Shown: positions 11,706-24,289 of the stretch, one piece after another
Position numbering within the stretch: position 1 is the stretch's first letter
Layout of the letters: every line of letters begins with the position of its first letter
Assembly (NCBI GenBank): GCA_029747015.1
Contig: JAKOGI010000003.1
Location: forward strand, 1,830,001 to 1,894,000
DNA from: Carnegiea gigantea
Lineage: Eukaryota; Streptophyta; Magnoliopsida; Caryophyllales; Cactaceae
Length of the DNA: 64,000 nucleotides
Direction: 5' to 3'
Position numbers and translations under genes: made by a program
The notes under the pieces: generated by a model
Database searches by the model: none
The model's input: only the letters and a program-made list of their open reading frames with translations
What the model was told of the DNA's origin: nothing

Positions 11706-14087
11706 TCACAAAATTTGAGCAGCAGTGTTCAACTTCTCTGCTAAAGTCAGTTGTGTCCTTGTAATGCTAGATGCACAAAGCAACAGAAGCTGGTCCTGAT
11801 CCTACAACAGCAACATACAGTCAGATCGACAACATAACCATATGACCATATGGTTACTGAACAAATATACTATCACCACATCAACTTTTGCACATGGCTC
11901 CCGCTGCATAAATTAAATCTCTTTTGCACCGGTAAGGCACATATAAATGAATTTAAGCTTTTTCATAGTGGCAAATCTGTCAGGATCAGGTTACATCCAT
12001 CTGCATCTTCACAAAACCTAACTTACAGTTACACCAAATCCACATTGGGTTGTTGTATCATTATTTTGGTCGGAAATTATTACTTATGTATTTGAGTATT
12101 TCAAGTATTAGCACACATTTATTGTATTGCACTCCACTAATTTCGAGTTGGGGCAATATGTTCATCACACCACGAGCTATGAAACATTGAAACCCAGGGA
12201 ACTAGCATTCATTACCTGTAGACTGTCATTTACAAGCTTATCAAAAGCAGCAGGTCCTATCTTGGGAAGTGAAGATACAGCCTCTGCTAGGAATCGGGCA
12301 ATTTTATTGTCAGGAGCAACATGTTTTTCCTGAGAATACAGTTTTTACCGCACACGTTAGCTGAACAAAATGCAATCCTGAGTGGTTGACTCTAGAACAG
12401 GAAATTCTGAGTCAACGTTCTTACCACAACATCATCTCATATTTGTACACATCATCGATGACAACGACAAACTTTGCAATGTACTTTCCATCCCCTCCAA
12501 ATCACTTGGAATCTTGTCTGCCGTAGTTGATTTTAGAAGTTCATTTCCAGGTGAATTTCATTTCCAGTTGGAGTTGCTTTGCCCATTCAGACAGTGGGAG
12601 ACATAAGAGAATCTCTTGCCTTCTATACAAGGAGTTCATTTTCATTGCATTTTGAGAGAAAGTCCATCTGCCACCAATAACAAGGTAAATCAATTCTCTT
12701 GGATTGGCTTTAAACATCAAATGGCAGAGTGTGCCCACATCCAACCCATTGAGCTTCTGACATCTGAAGCCCACTGTATCTCCTGAAATTGAGCAGCGAG
12801 TGGCTGCTCCCCAAGAGACAGGTTGACAGAAACAAAGGCTTTTATTATTGCTTCTCCATTTCTGAATGCAGTATCCACTGTCAGATGGAATGGGTTTGGA
12901 ACTTCTCTAGAATAGAATTCATGAATCAGAGCAGAACCACCTGAGACACCAAAACGTGTAGAATACAAGTGAACAAAATGGGGAAAATGAAACATCAACA
13001 AAGGCACATATGAAGTCAGTATCGTAAATGGAAACAGAAAGTCATTCTGTAGCAGCCAGCTGTGCATTCTACGCTAAATTATCTCAGAAGCACCATTTCC
13101 TCCCAAGCTTTGCCCCCCACAGAGAAGGTGGGTGGAGGGGCTTTTATTGAAATCACTAAAAAGCAGAATCATTTTTTTCAAAATAAAAACTACAAAGTAG
13201 AACGAGATTGCAGCATAAGATGCCTAGAGTACGAATTTGATACTGCCAAACCCCACTCAAGAAAAAAAAGTAACAAGACTCTTCATTTGATCAGATTATT
13301 CAGATATTGTGGAACACAAACCAAATAACACCTTCTAGACTTCCAATTATTTTGGCAATCTTAAAAGCATAGGTTGTCCAATAGCCTCACATGAAAGCAG
13401 AAGGCAAAAAAGCAACCATCAGCTATGTGGAAGGGCAATCTAGTACACTAATAGGCCAGTCCCATGTTTGCACATGACTCCGGCAGTTAAAGGACTGTCC
13501 AATTTAAATTGATCAGTATGAATCGATGCTGCAGCACCTGGGAACAGTGGGGATCCATCTCAGGGAGAGAAACAAGTGGGACAAGAAAAGAGCTGGGTAC
13601 TCAGAAGAAATAACATTGAAGCTAATCATAAGACTACTCCGAGTTGTAGCAAGTGCATCACAGGTGATGGATCCTAAATTACGAAGGATGCAAGCTGTGG
13701 AACCTGACTGCAAGAACTCATAGCACGGAACAAGTTACTATCTTGGAGTTACTAGAGTATTAAAGGCATCATCCTTAGGGGTTAGCTAACCTCATAAATT
13801 CACTAATCATCTAAAACTTTAGTGGGTGGGTATACGCAACAGAAAGAGTAAAATAGAAGACAAGGCTTCAACAAGAATCCAAATAACAGAAACAACACTG
13901 CCTTCATTTGGAACATACCATCCACCACTGACTTCCTTTGGATTCACTTTATGTGAGATGAAAACATATTATGGTAGTAATCAACATCCAGTGCAACCTA
14001 CAATGGTATTATAAACATGAACACCATAAATATAAAATAAACACCACACTTCAAAAAGAGAAAAAAATATAAACATAACTCCATTGA

Positions 14088-15110
14088 AAGCTTGAAACCA
14101 AATGTAAGGTCCAATTGTACCCCAAGTAACAACAAAGGCATATCACGGGGCAACGATGGACACCTAAAATCATTAATTTCTTTTCCAGACATTCAACGGT
14201 CTACCATATGATCACAGTAGACACCTGCCTATGTCTGAATGAGATGGAAAAGAGAGCATTGGACTCTCTTACGCTACCAGAAATCTCAGAACAAAACAGT
14301 TCACCGGCCACATAATCAGAAAACTCTGGAATTAACAAGACCAAGGTTGATTTCAAAGTACACTGCCAATTTATCAAAAAGAAAAGCTTCAAGGAACTTT
14401 AACGCATAAATAATCCAAACCCAAATGATCTCCAGGAAGGAATTTAATGCCCAAAATGTAGAGTTCGATTGTACCCCAAGTAACAACAAATGCACATCAC
14501 GGGGCAACGATGAACACTTCAAATCATTGATTTCTTTTTCAGACATTCAACGGTCTACCATATGATTGACAGCAGACACCTGCCTATGTCTGAATGCGAC
14601 AGCAAGGATAGCATTAGACCCTCTTAATGCTCCAGCAATCTCATCAAAGAAACTGTTCATTGGCCACATAATCAGAAAACTTTATAAATCGACCAAGAGC
14701 CAAGGCTATATTCAAAATGCGCTATTTATTTATTACAAAGGAAAGCCTAATGGAATTTTAATGCAAGAATAATAGAAAATCCAATGAAGTTCATGAAGGA
14801 ATTTAATGCCAAGAATGTAGAGTCCAATTGTACCCCAAGTAACAACAAAAGCATATCACGGGGCAACGATGAACACTAGAAATTATCGCTTTCTTTTCCA
14901 GACATTCAACGGTCTACGATATGACTGACAGTAGACACCTGCCTATGTCTGGATGAGATAGAAAGGAGAACAGTAGACCCTCTTACTGTTCCAGAAACCT
15001 CAGCACAAAATCCATTCATTGGCCACATAATTAGAAAAATCTAACAATAGAACAAAAGCAGAGGTTGAATTCAAAATACACTAGCAATTTATTACCAAGT
15101 AAAGCTTCAT
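14088..15110. repeat. Three tandem copies of a ~0.36-kb unit inside the eIF3f pseudogene
   Basis: The landmark GTACCCCAAGTAACAACA recurs at 14117, 14471 and 14830, giving periods of 354 and 359 bp. Each unit also carries CACGGGGCAACGATG, CAGACATTCAACGGTCTAC and GACACCTGCCTATGTCTG. The copies have diverged by scattered substitutions and small indels. On the minus strand each unit has a stretch reading like FRHRQVS before a stop, but no unit is an intact gene. Confidence 0.85.
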
Positions 15111-15269
15111 CCAAATTCTGGCACATGAATTTCTGTCAAAAGATCATAACCTTCTATTTTACCGATCATCAGCATCCTGAAACTGAAATCTACCAAATCC
15201 TAGAGAAACCCTGAGAGAAATTTATGCAATTAGAATTCTACTTCTTTTAAGCATTTTCGCTCTTTTACA

Positions 15270-15505
15270 ATATGGTTCACATGCTTGGCAATTGGCATGA
15301 GACAGAACTATTCAGGGCTGTTACTTTTTCTGATGAATCTCCAGTAACATTGTCCAACCGAACAAAGATGGCCACAGGACCCACATTACAGTTTGCTGCT
15401 CCCCAAAAGATAAAACTCGAACAAGGAACAGTGCACTCAATATTCTTATTCTTTAGATAATACCAGACGAGGGACATGGTCATAACCTCATGTGCCTATG
15501 AATTC
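15270..15505 (-). other. Unidentified exon-like open frame
   Basis: After a possible acceptor (CATAG near 15505) the minus strand is open for about 75 codons to a TGA near 15277. The product is of normal composition (EVMTMSLVWYYLKNKNIE..., ending SVSCQLPSM) and is not low-complexity. It does not match eIF3f, although it lies where eIF3f exon 2 should be. It may be a captured exon from another gene. I do not recognise the family. Confidence 0.3.
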
Positions 15506-17392
15506 ACAAATCACAGCAGTAAGCAACTGAGCTTCAACTAAATCCTATATGGAAAAGAAACAAATTCTTCTTTTCATTTTGGGGTTGGGGGGAGACGTGT
15601 CGTCTCAAACACAACTAAAGAACATGTGAAACAAGAATTGATGGGCAAACGTGAAATTTGATGAAGGTGGAGCTATATTCTCCATTGCCCACGGAATACG
15701 ACTTAGCAAGAGGTTACCTTAACCAATCCCTAAATAGAAACAATGTTTAAAAATAAAATCAACATTCAGTTAAAAGCTCCTTCTATTATCAACACTACTA
15801 TAAAGAACGAAAGATGCTAGACTGCTCAATGCATCACCAAAAAAATCCTGATCAACAAAAAATACCACCAAAAAAAAAAAGGAGAATGTATCAGGACAAA
15901 CTAGTGGCATAAGCAAATCAACCACATAGGTCAAGATAACCGAGAAGTTACCCTCAAGATCATCGCAATAAAAAAAAGCAAAAATAGAGACTTCCCCACA
16001 GGTTTCTACTCCACCCACCTCAATCCAATTATCGAAATTCGAGGGAGTAAGGAGCAAGAGAAAGTAAGCAACCTGGTCGGAGGATTCATTGTGAGGAACG
16101 GCGTAGGAGTTGCAGACGTCGATTGTGCCGTCGGGCAAGACTGATCCGCGTAGAGTGCCAATGCCTCTCTCAGCTTGGTCGGGCCGCCGGACATACCAGT
16201 CGCAGATGCTGAGTATCACCAATGGATGAACCCTCACCGACAGATTCGGGCCACCGAATTGAACCACCGTCTTCTCGCCATCAGGCATTGATGGAGAATA
16301 AGACGCAGACGCTACTATTAGGGTTAGGCTTAGGGTTTTGGCCTTTTGGGGGCTTAGGGGTTCTGGAGATTTTCTTATTTATGGAGTTGGAAAAAAGAGT
16401 AGACGGAGCGCCCCCTTTTTATTCTTGCTAGGTTGTGTTGTTGTGGACAGTGAAGAGTGAGAAACTTCAGGCCCAATATCAAGCCCAAATACCTTTCAAA
16501 AAAGAACCCCCAAAAAAAAAAAACAATTACGGTGTCGAACAATGCTCATTTAATTCATTCAAATTACTGACATTATACATTTACGATGCAAGGATGTTAG
16601 TTGATTTTTGTTGAAATTAGTACAAATAATAAATAAAAATATATTATTTTTAAAGTGGATCAACAATTTTATAATAACATAAGTATTGTTTCCTTTTTAT
16701 TGTCATTTAAAATATGATAATGATTTACCATTTATTATTTTTTTCATAATTCATCACACGTTTAGTTAATTTGTGATTGATATTTGTTAGGAGTTCAATT
16801 AACTATATTTTAATTTAACTTAATTTTATAAAAACTATATAATAATCTTACAGATTACTTTGTATAAAATATATAAAAAGTCACTTTTCAACCCTAGAAG
16901 AATATTCATATAGCAAACTACTCTGATACAACTTTTATGCATGTTGACATTGTCCTATGTATCATTCATAAATTATCATATGTGATTATATTATTAAGGC
17001 AATAAGCTCATACTTATTTACAATGACGTCAAGATCTAACCTTTAAAAAAATAATAAGTAGTAACAATTAAAATTAAGGTAAAATCTAATTATCTTATCT
17101 AATTTTATTCTTTTTATATTGAAAAATAAAATGAATCAATTTGAAATATAAAAAAATCAAGTATTGCATACGAAGTTATCCATCTGAGGACTTACTCAAA
17201 AAATGAGATAAGCTAAGAGTGTAAAACCATACAATAAATAATTAAGTTAATAACATATACTAAATTCTAATGAATAGAATTAATGTTGATTGATATGTCA
17301 GAACTAACATCTACCAATTACAATTTGTCAAGTCATTACTTTGTGTCATGTGAGATGAATGTCATATGCCATTCATATATTCTTTGCATCTA

Positions 17393-17396
<4 letters not shown>

Positions 17397-17449
<53 letters not shown>
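17397..17449. repeat. (TA)n microsatellite
   Basis: About 26 uninterrupted TA dinucleotides. A likely polymorphic marker. Confidence 0.98.
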
Positions 17450-17452
<3 letters not shown>

Positions 17453-20127
17453 ATGGTAGTCTTGTGTATGTAAACCAACTACTATATATAAATTTTTTTA
17501 AATGCCTAAAATTCACCTCCTATTCCTATCTTCGTAGTCCCCCCTTCCAAAAAGAAGTATGTTCCCTTCCTTAGAAGCATGCAACATTATTTGGATCTAT
17601 GGACCTAAATCTAGGGTGTAAGTGTTGTATGGTCCAACGGATCAAAGAAGATCTTACTAAAACAATTTAAAATTTGGAGCGGGATTGGGATTGATCTTTC
17701 CAATTAAAGGTATTTGAGATGCTATTATATATATCACCCAAAAATATTTTATTATAATTTAAAAATATACTCTTTTTTTTTTTGGTTGAACCTAAAATAT
17801 TTAATATGCTTATTTTGGGTGTCTAAAAGCGTTTTATATGTTAGACATTTAATTGGAGCGAAGAATGGAGTAGATTTTGTCACCTGGTGAATAAATCAAC
17901 ATGAGAAGTTAGAAATATTTTTGTGAGCTTCATTTAGACAAGGCCACTTTTTGAATAGGATCGATCCAAAGATTCTCAAATGTTCTTCCTATTGAATATA
18001 TTTTCACTGCAAAGTCAAAACACCGAGTTAAGTTTTCTCATATTAACTATAAATTAGGTTTTAATTTACTAAATTAATAACAAATTCATCACCATAAATC
18101 ATGAACCTATTCAACACAACTCAGCCGGACTTCCCTCATTACATGGGTCGAGCAAAGTTGAGTTTGAAACTAGTTAGTCACAACTCATCATTCTAGACCA
18201 CCTATAATACCAACTTAAATCAACTTCATCCCTTGACCAGAACTAAATCCAAGCTGTTGTAGTGAAATACATTAATTCCGACACAATAAGAGCTAAAAAA
18301 ACTACACAGCCAGATATTAAATTAGTATCATTATCATTGGCCATAAGAATAATGCAAAACAAGTAGCAAGGAAAAAAAGAAAAAAACAGTGTGCAATGAT
18401 GATACCAGCAGCTAGACAATCAGTCCAAATTGTCATCCTTGCTTGTGCAGGGAAAAAACAAGAAGTTTGGTTGGGCAAAAACGCATGGCAATGCAAATTA
18501 AATGTATATTAACTATTTGCTTCTTCTTTACTTGCTACTTATTTTCTCTTCACTCTTAACCTACTGATCGACAATTTCTACAGGCTACGGTCAACACTCA
18601 AAACTCTGCCTTTTTTTTGGGGGTTTTGGGGGGGGGGGGTCTTTTTCTCCATTTCTCTTTTCTCTTCTTTAGCAAAGTATGCTCTTGGCTTGCTTCTAAT
18701 TAACTTAATTTCCCTAAATGGTTAAACCATCCCTACCCACTCTCTGCATGAAAATTTAATGTCTCAATTAACTAACAAATTAAAGAGTACGGGGGCATGA
18801 ACATGACGTACACCTTTTGAAAAGGATGATCGATGACAGGGTCTTCACTCTTGATGGTAGCTAATTAGCTACCAAGCTCCAATCATTGGCGTATCATTAG
18901 ATTAAAATAGCATTGAATATACCAGTAGTATTTTTCACCATGGCAAGCCTCCAATGGTTATATTATAGCCTCGAGTATATAGATTCTGGAAATGTTCAAA
19001 TAAGTAAAATAAAATGCTCAATTTGATACAATAGATTGCTCATGTGTATAAAACAAAATGTTCAACCCTATAAATTGAAAAAATAAGAAATAAATAAAAT
19101 AAAGTCAGCAGATTGCAGATTCGAGCTCATGACCTCGATAACAAATGACAGTAACAACACACCAACCACTAGATGAATAGGTAACCTACATCTGTACGTA
19201 TTTTGGCACAAAAAAGATTCCCTTGTTTATAGGCACAGGCCTATGATATAATTTGTAGCAACCCCGCAATCAAAAAAGAAAAAGAAAATCAAAAGGCTTG
19301 AGCTTGATACCATATATATTCACTTAGGATGAACTCTCTCTCTCTCTCTTCCTCTCTCTCTCTCTCTATATATGTATATAGAAAGTAATAAGTATATATC
19401 GAAAGAGACATCAGTTTTAATAAGCATCAATATTTTGCAAGTGTTTAGCAGCCAAAATACCAAGTATCCATAGATTTGTGATTGCAATCTGTGTTAGACC
19501 ACTATAAACTACATTTTGGACCAGCCCTTAACAGGGTCGATACGATTATGTTGTCATTTAATAATACGTTATTGGCATAACCAACTAATATTTAAACTTG
19601 GTAACTTATAAATATGTATTATCATTGAAAATTGGGTAAATTTAAATTGTAAAATATGTACATTAATTTAGGATGAGGCAAAATACTCAGTAAGACATAT
19701 ATCGTCACTCAATATGACTTGCATATAACTATGATGGCAAGACTGAAAGCAGCCAAATATATATATACAAAAAAGAAGAAACATTTCCTGTAACACCTTT
19801 GATTATTTTTTTCCCCCCTCATACGGACGAGGGGAAAAAATTCTGCCATAGTATTCGACCCAAGTGAGCATGTATACGGTATACCCCTCCATGGTACAGT
19901 TATGCAGTTTAAATGTTTAATTCATGTTGACTCCCCCCGTCTGCAATTGCATGGCTTTACTTACACCAGTTGAAAATATAAATCATCGCTGATTACCTCT
20001 GAGATTCATATACATATTGTTAATTCTCTCACTAGTCACTAACCCGCAGATTGAAGTTTGAAAAACTTCCTAACTACTCGCCCCAGACAACAATAAATCA
20101 AGCATCCTCCCCATATCTTGATCCTGC

Positions 20128-20135
20128 TATATATT
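20128..20135 (+). promoter_or_regulatory. Candidate TATA box of the CYP86A1-like gene
   Basis: TATATATT lies 138 bp upstream of the start codon in a CT-rich leader context. Position and composition only; no transcript evidence. Confidence 0.4.
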
Positions 20136-20219
20136 ATCATCCTTAATTATTTAGACCTCCCACCATTCATACATCCCTCTCGCCTCTCACCTCAAGTCCT
20201 TTACTCTCCGCTCATTTGA

Positions 20220-20244
20220 TCTAGATAATTAGTAATTATCTAGA
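20220..20244. repeat. Perfect inverted repeat in the 5' leader of the P450 gene
   Basis: Two 11-bp arms, TCTAGATAATT and AATTATCTAGA, are separated by AGT. The hairpin ends 21 nt before the ATG at 20266, so it is probably in the 5' UTR. It could affect translation, or be a dyad binding site. Confidence 0.75.
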
Positions 20245-20265
20245 CCGATCGAAAACCCAAAAAAA

Positions 20266-21831
20266 ATGGATGCTATACAAGTGTTCTTATGTATAATTGC
20301 TGCAATCTCAGCATACCTGATCTGGTTCTCCCACCTATCACGGCGATTATCTGGCCCTAGGGTTTGGCCTGTGGTGGGGAGTATCCCCTCCCTCTTTATG
20401 AACCGCCACCGGATCCATGATTGGATGGCGAGCAACCTTCGTAGAACACGTGGGACAGCCACATACCAGACCACCACCATTGCCATCCCTTTCTTGGCCT
20501 ACAAGCAAGGGTTCTACACGGTCACGTGCCACCCTAAAAATATTGAACACATCCTCCGAACCCGCTTCGATAACTACCCCAAAGGCCCACAGTGGCAAGC
20601 CGCTTTTCACGACTTACTAGGCCAAGGAATATTTAACAGCGACGGTGAAACTTGGCTCATGCAAAGAAAAACCGCGGCTCTTGAGTTCACCACTCGGACC
20701 CTCCGCCAAGCCATGAACCGCTGGGTGAACCGGACCATAAAATCCCGGCTTTGGAGGATTCTAGACCAGGCGGCCCAAGACAAAAAACCGGTGGATTTAC
20801 AAGACCTTCTACTTAGGCTTACATTTGACAACATTTGCGGGTTAACTTTTGGAAGAGACCCGCAAACTCTATCTCCGGATCTACCCGAGAACCCGTTTGC
20901 GATCGCCTTCGACTCCGCCACCGAAGCTATTCTTCAGCGGTTCCTCTACCCGGGTTTTTTGTGGAGGTTACAAAAGGGGTTTAAAATTGGGGCAGAGCGG
21001 AAATTACAAAAAAGCCTCCGAGTTGTGGAAAATTACATGACGAGGGCATTGAATGCAAGAAAAGAGAACCCTTCTGATGATCTTTTGTCGAGGTTCATGA
21101 GCAAGAAGGACCAAAACGGCAACGTTTTGGCTGACGACGTCCTTAAACGCATCGCACTGAACTTTGTTTTGGCAGGCCGTGACACGTCATCAGTGGCCCT
21201 AAGCTGGTTCTTCTGGCTCGTGATGAACCACCCTGAAGTAGAGTCCAAGATTGTAGGGGAGATATCAACGGTCCTAAAAAAGACGCGTGGCAACGATCCG
21301 GACATGTGGGTCAAGGACCCTCTTTCATTTGATGAAGCAGATAAGCTGGTCTACCTCAAAGCGGCACTAGCTGAGACATTACGATTATACCCCTCGGTCC
21401 CGGAAGACTTCAAGTACGTCGTAAACGACGACGTTTTGCCAGATGGGACCCCGGTCCCTGCGGGGTCCACAGTGACGTACTCAATCTATTCTGTAGGGAG
21501 GATGAAGACTGTGTGGGGAGAGGACTGCATGGAATTTAGACCCGAGAGGTGGTTGGCGGCCGGTGGGGCGGTTCAGGAGTACCGGTTCGACCCGCCAAAA
21601 GACGGATACAAGTTCGTCTCCTTCAATGCTGGGCCAAGGACGTGCTTGGGGAAGGACCTGGCTTACCTGCAGATGAAGTCGGTGGCATCGGCCGTGCTGC
21701 TCCGGTTCAAGTTGGGTCTAGTTCCGGGTCACCGGGTCGAGCAGAAGATGTCACTGACCCTTTTCATGAAGCATGGGCTCAGGGTGTTCCTCAGCCCTAG
21801 AGAGCTCAAGGGAGTAGCTGATGGGCAATAG
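20266..21831 (+). CDS. CYP86A1: CYP86A1-type fatty acid omega-hydroxylase (cytochrome P450)
   Basis: An intact single-exon gene for a 521-aa P450 that should hydroxylate C16-C18 fatty acids at the omega carbon, using NADPH-P450 reductase at the ER. In Arabidopsis the CYP86A1 (HORST) enzyme makes omega-hydroxy acids for root suberin. Visible features: N-terminal membrane anchor (about 3-22), proline-rich hinge [12 protein letters not shown] (30-41), I-helix AGRDTS (303-308), ExxR as ETLR (370-373), PERW (426-429), and the heme loop [10 protein letters not shown] (453-462) with the iron-ligand Cys at 460. CYP86A1-like signatures rather than the cutin-type CYP86A2/4/8 are [33 protein letters not shown] and PPKDGYKF. 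The start is the first ATG after an A-rich leader; length fits the subfamily. No damage seen. Confidence 0.95.
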   Translation: MDAIQVFLCIIAAISAYLIWFSHLSRRLSGPRVWPVVGSIPSLFMNRHRIHDWMASNLRRTRGTATYQTTTIAIPFLAYKQGFYTVTCHPKNIEHILRTRFDNYPKGPQWQAAFHDLLGQGIFNSDGETWLMQRKTAALEFTTRTLRQAMNRWVNRTIKSRLWRILDQAAQDKKPVDLQDLLLRLTFDNICGLTFGRDPQTLSPDLPENPFAIAFDSATEAILQRFLYPGFLWRLQKGFKIGAERKLQKSLRVVENYMTRALNARKENPSDDLLSRFMSKKDQNGNVLADDVLKRIALNFVLAGRDTSSVALSWFFWLVMNHPEVESKIVGEISTVLKKTRGNDPDMWVKDPLSFDEADKLVYLKAALAETLRLYPSVPEDFKYVVNDDVLPDGTPVPAGSTVTYSIYSVGRMKTVWGEDCMEFRPERWLAAGGAVQEYRFDPPKDGYKFVSFNAGPRTCLGKDLAYLQMKSVASAVLLRFKLGLVPGHRVEQKMSLTLFMKHGLRVFLSPRELKGVADGQ

Positions 21832-21834
21832 AGT

Positions 21835-24289
21835 TTCCATTGGTGCTTAACTGCAGGGGCATTTTCGTCTTTTCAGAAGTGTTGGCTTTAAGCTGAGAGG
21901 TTCTGAATAACTTATATATGCATGCATTTTGGTTTTATAAATGTGTATTTGATTTTACTTTAATTTATCCTTTTGCAATATTCCTGCTTCTATCAAAGAA
22001 GTTTACTGTAACAAATACACAAGGGTAATTCGGGAATTTTATTTTCTATTTTCTTTTTATTGTTGTTGTCTTCAAGACTCTACCGGTAGGTCCACCGCTG
22101 TTTGTCTTGAGAATCCATTTGAGACAGATACAATCATACAAATGAGAAAAAGACTGTTGAACATTTGAATAAGGCAATGGTCTAATGCATCAGTACCTGA
22201 GAATCTATTTACATATCCCCAAAAAAAAAGAAAATGCCTACTTTTCCACAGATTCATTTCATTTAACCGTAATTTTCTTCCATCCGAATGCATCATTATT
22301 TATAATTGAGACTGGAAAAAAAGGCTCTCTCAAAAGATTGATTACCAAATGAAATGTAGTGCACATTTTAAATATCAATGAAGTAAATATTTCACACATA
22401 TAATCATGGATGTTTGCCACTTTAGACATCTTGTAACTATACATATAAAAGATAATCTCATCATACATATGTTATGCAGACTAAGTTAATTAGAGGTTGA
22501 TTGCATTAAGAAAATATTACTTCGTATGTTTTTACTTTACGCTAATAAGCAAACCTCCTTATTAGGCCGCGGACGCATTAGGTTCAATTAAATTGAGGGT
22601 TTTAGTGGCAAGGGGGCAACCACAGGCCTTAACTCCGTTTGCCTTCCCTTGACATTATCATAGGAATATTTGATGCCATCTAGCTAGGGGTGACCAAAAT
22701 TAGTTTCAGTCTCTAATTTTTGGGAATCGAAACTGACCGTTCTTGGGTACCCTATTAATTAATTTTGAAACTTGATTTTTATCTCAATATCAAATTTAAA
22801 TTGTCACACAAACTTTTTTTTAAAATTATTGAAAATATCTTCATGCTAAAAAGGACCAACTTACAATTTTTTTTTTTTTAAAAAAAGCAAACAAAAAAGA
22901 CAAAATGGTACTTAGTTCTTACAAAGTTCATGCAATGTTTTATAACAATTTTTAACATATGTTTCTTTAAAAAAAACCTAGTTTTAAACTATATTTATCC
23001 CAGTTATTCTTTTTTCGGAATCAAACCGAATCTGAAATTATTTCATCGATTTCGGTGCAATTATTGTGTATGACCTTGCAATCGCAGCATGTGATGCTTG
23101 ATGGTTAAATATACAAGTATCAGTGTATCACTTCATAGTCTCCCAAGGGGGGGGAAGATCTCACTGGAAAAGATTATGATATTTGAACCTCGAATATTCA
23201 ACCGTGGGAAAAGAAAGAATACGATTCAGGCTGCAGACAATAGCCAACTCTCGATGTTGGACTGAGTTTTTGTCCATAGACTTTATCATAGATTCCGTCA
23301 ATTCCTTGTGGCAGCAATTCATTGACACTTTATGTCATGATTGTCATCCATGCGAGAAAAATTAGTTGCAGACTTGTAGACCACAGTCATGTCATGCATG
23401 ATTAAATTCAATTTCAATTCCCAACCTCTGAATACATGTCTTGTGCCAAGGGATTAAAATGGCCAAAATCTGTTGATTTCTAACCACCTCATTGACTCTT
23501 ACCATGCACCATTCTTTTTGATATCTATACAACTAGATTGTAATTCCTGGGAAAGTTCAACCTCGTCCTCTCAAACTCCCTAGAAAGTTTGTTCGAAGTG
23601 AGACTGTCTTGCAAAATTAAAGCTTATTGTGACAGGATAATCTCACGCGAGCCTGTATTTTGTTTGTTACATAATATTTTAATTTTCTCACCTCCCCCCC
23701 CCCCCCTCTCCAAAACAAAGATCCAAACAAGACAGAGATTCCCATTTTTAAGTCCATCATACAAGAGATTCATATCACTGGTAAGTAAATGGTAACTATG
23801 AGCTTAAATGTTGCTACTAGTTCTGAAAAGGCTAATCTAGACATGAAGTCGAATCGACCAATCATATCAAATTTGAATTAATTGGAACGGCAGATTTACA
23901 ACAGTATACCAGTAAGTGTTGTTTCTATAAACATCTTCATCTACTCTTTAATTACAAATGGCCGCCTTAACAATAACACGAGCAGGCTGTATAAAAACTC
24001 TGCCTTAACATAGTAACAGTTTCAGTGGGTTTGTTACAGACCTACAGGTTTTTCAGACACGAGCTGCCAGCAGATGAATCATGTTTGTGGTCTTCTGCAC
24101 CGATTGCAATGTAACGAATCATTTTTGTGGTCTTCTCACAAGTAATAAATCCATTAGAATTTGAGCTGAAAAGTCTTCAACGTTTTCAAGCGACTTTGCA
24201 GGCATCTTCATGTCATGCAGGTAATTTCTAGACATTCCTTAAATAGTTGGCTTGTAGATTACAGATTTGGGCTTGTATCTTGAGAAGAA
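21835..24289. other. Intergenic region between CYP86A1 and the transporter gene
   Basis: AT-rich with no gene recognised. A C13 run lies at about 23694..23706. The right edge (about 24060..24289) is the likely 3' UTR of the minus-strand transporter gene and contains a short duplication around TTTGTGGTCTTCT (about 24082 and 24122). Confidence 0.5.

Larger units (their letters stand above)
11706..16288 (-). pseudogene. eIF3 subunit F gene copy, damaged (exon 2 missing, frameshifts)
   Basis: Homologous to plant eIF3f, an MPN-domain subunit of translation initiation factor 3. Exon 1 is 16073..16288 (72 codons; HPLVILSICDWYVRRPDQAE, SYAVPHNESSDQ, good GT donor). A segment at about 12725..12975 encodes FGVSGGSALIHEFYSREVPNP to LAAQFQEI. 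Exon 12216..12329 (38 codons) encodes APDNKIARF to LVNDSLQ, and the last exon 11706..11795 encodes DQLLLL to LNTAAQIL then stop. The expected exon with DIDYHHNML and the MPN core was not found between 12976 and 16072. After LAAQFQEI about 2 bp are missing, shifting the frame. The KIPSDLEGME stretch near 12490 is recognisable, but the following DDVYKY region has at least two more shifts. Exon 1 also has substitutions at conserved sites (ERGIGTLRGS). Retained introns show a duplicated gene, not a processed copy. Confidence 0.82.
16289..20219. other. Long AT-rich intergenic region
   Basis: No gene recognised. It holds an (AT)n microsatellite at 17397..17449, a CT-rich simple repeat at about 19331..19366, an 18-bp palindrome (GGTAGCTAATTAGCTACC) near 18856, and a T8/G-rich tract at 18611..18639. 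The right end is the promoter of the P450 gene. Confidence 0.5.

Noticed and set aside
20347..21800. Additional frames inside the P450 gene
   Set aside because: Shadow frames of a GC-rich conserved gene.
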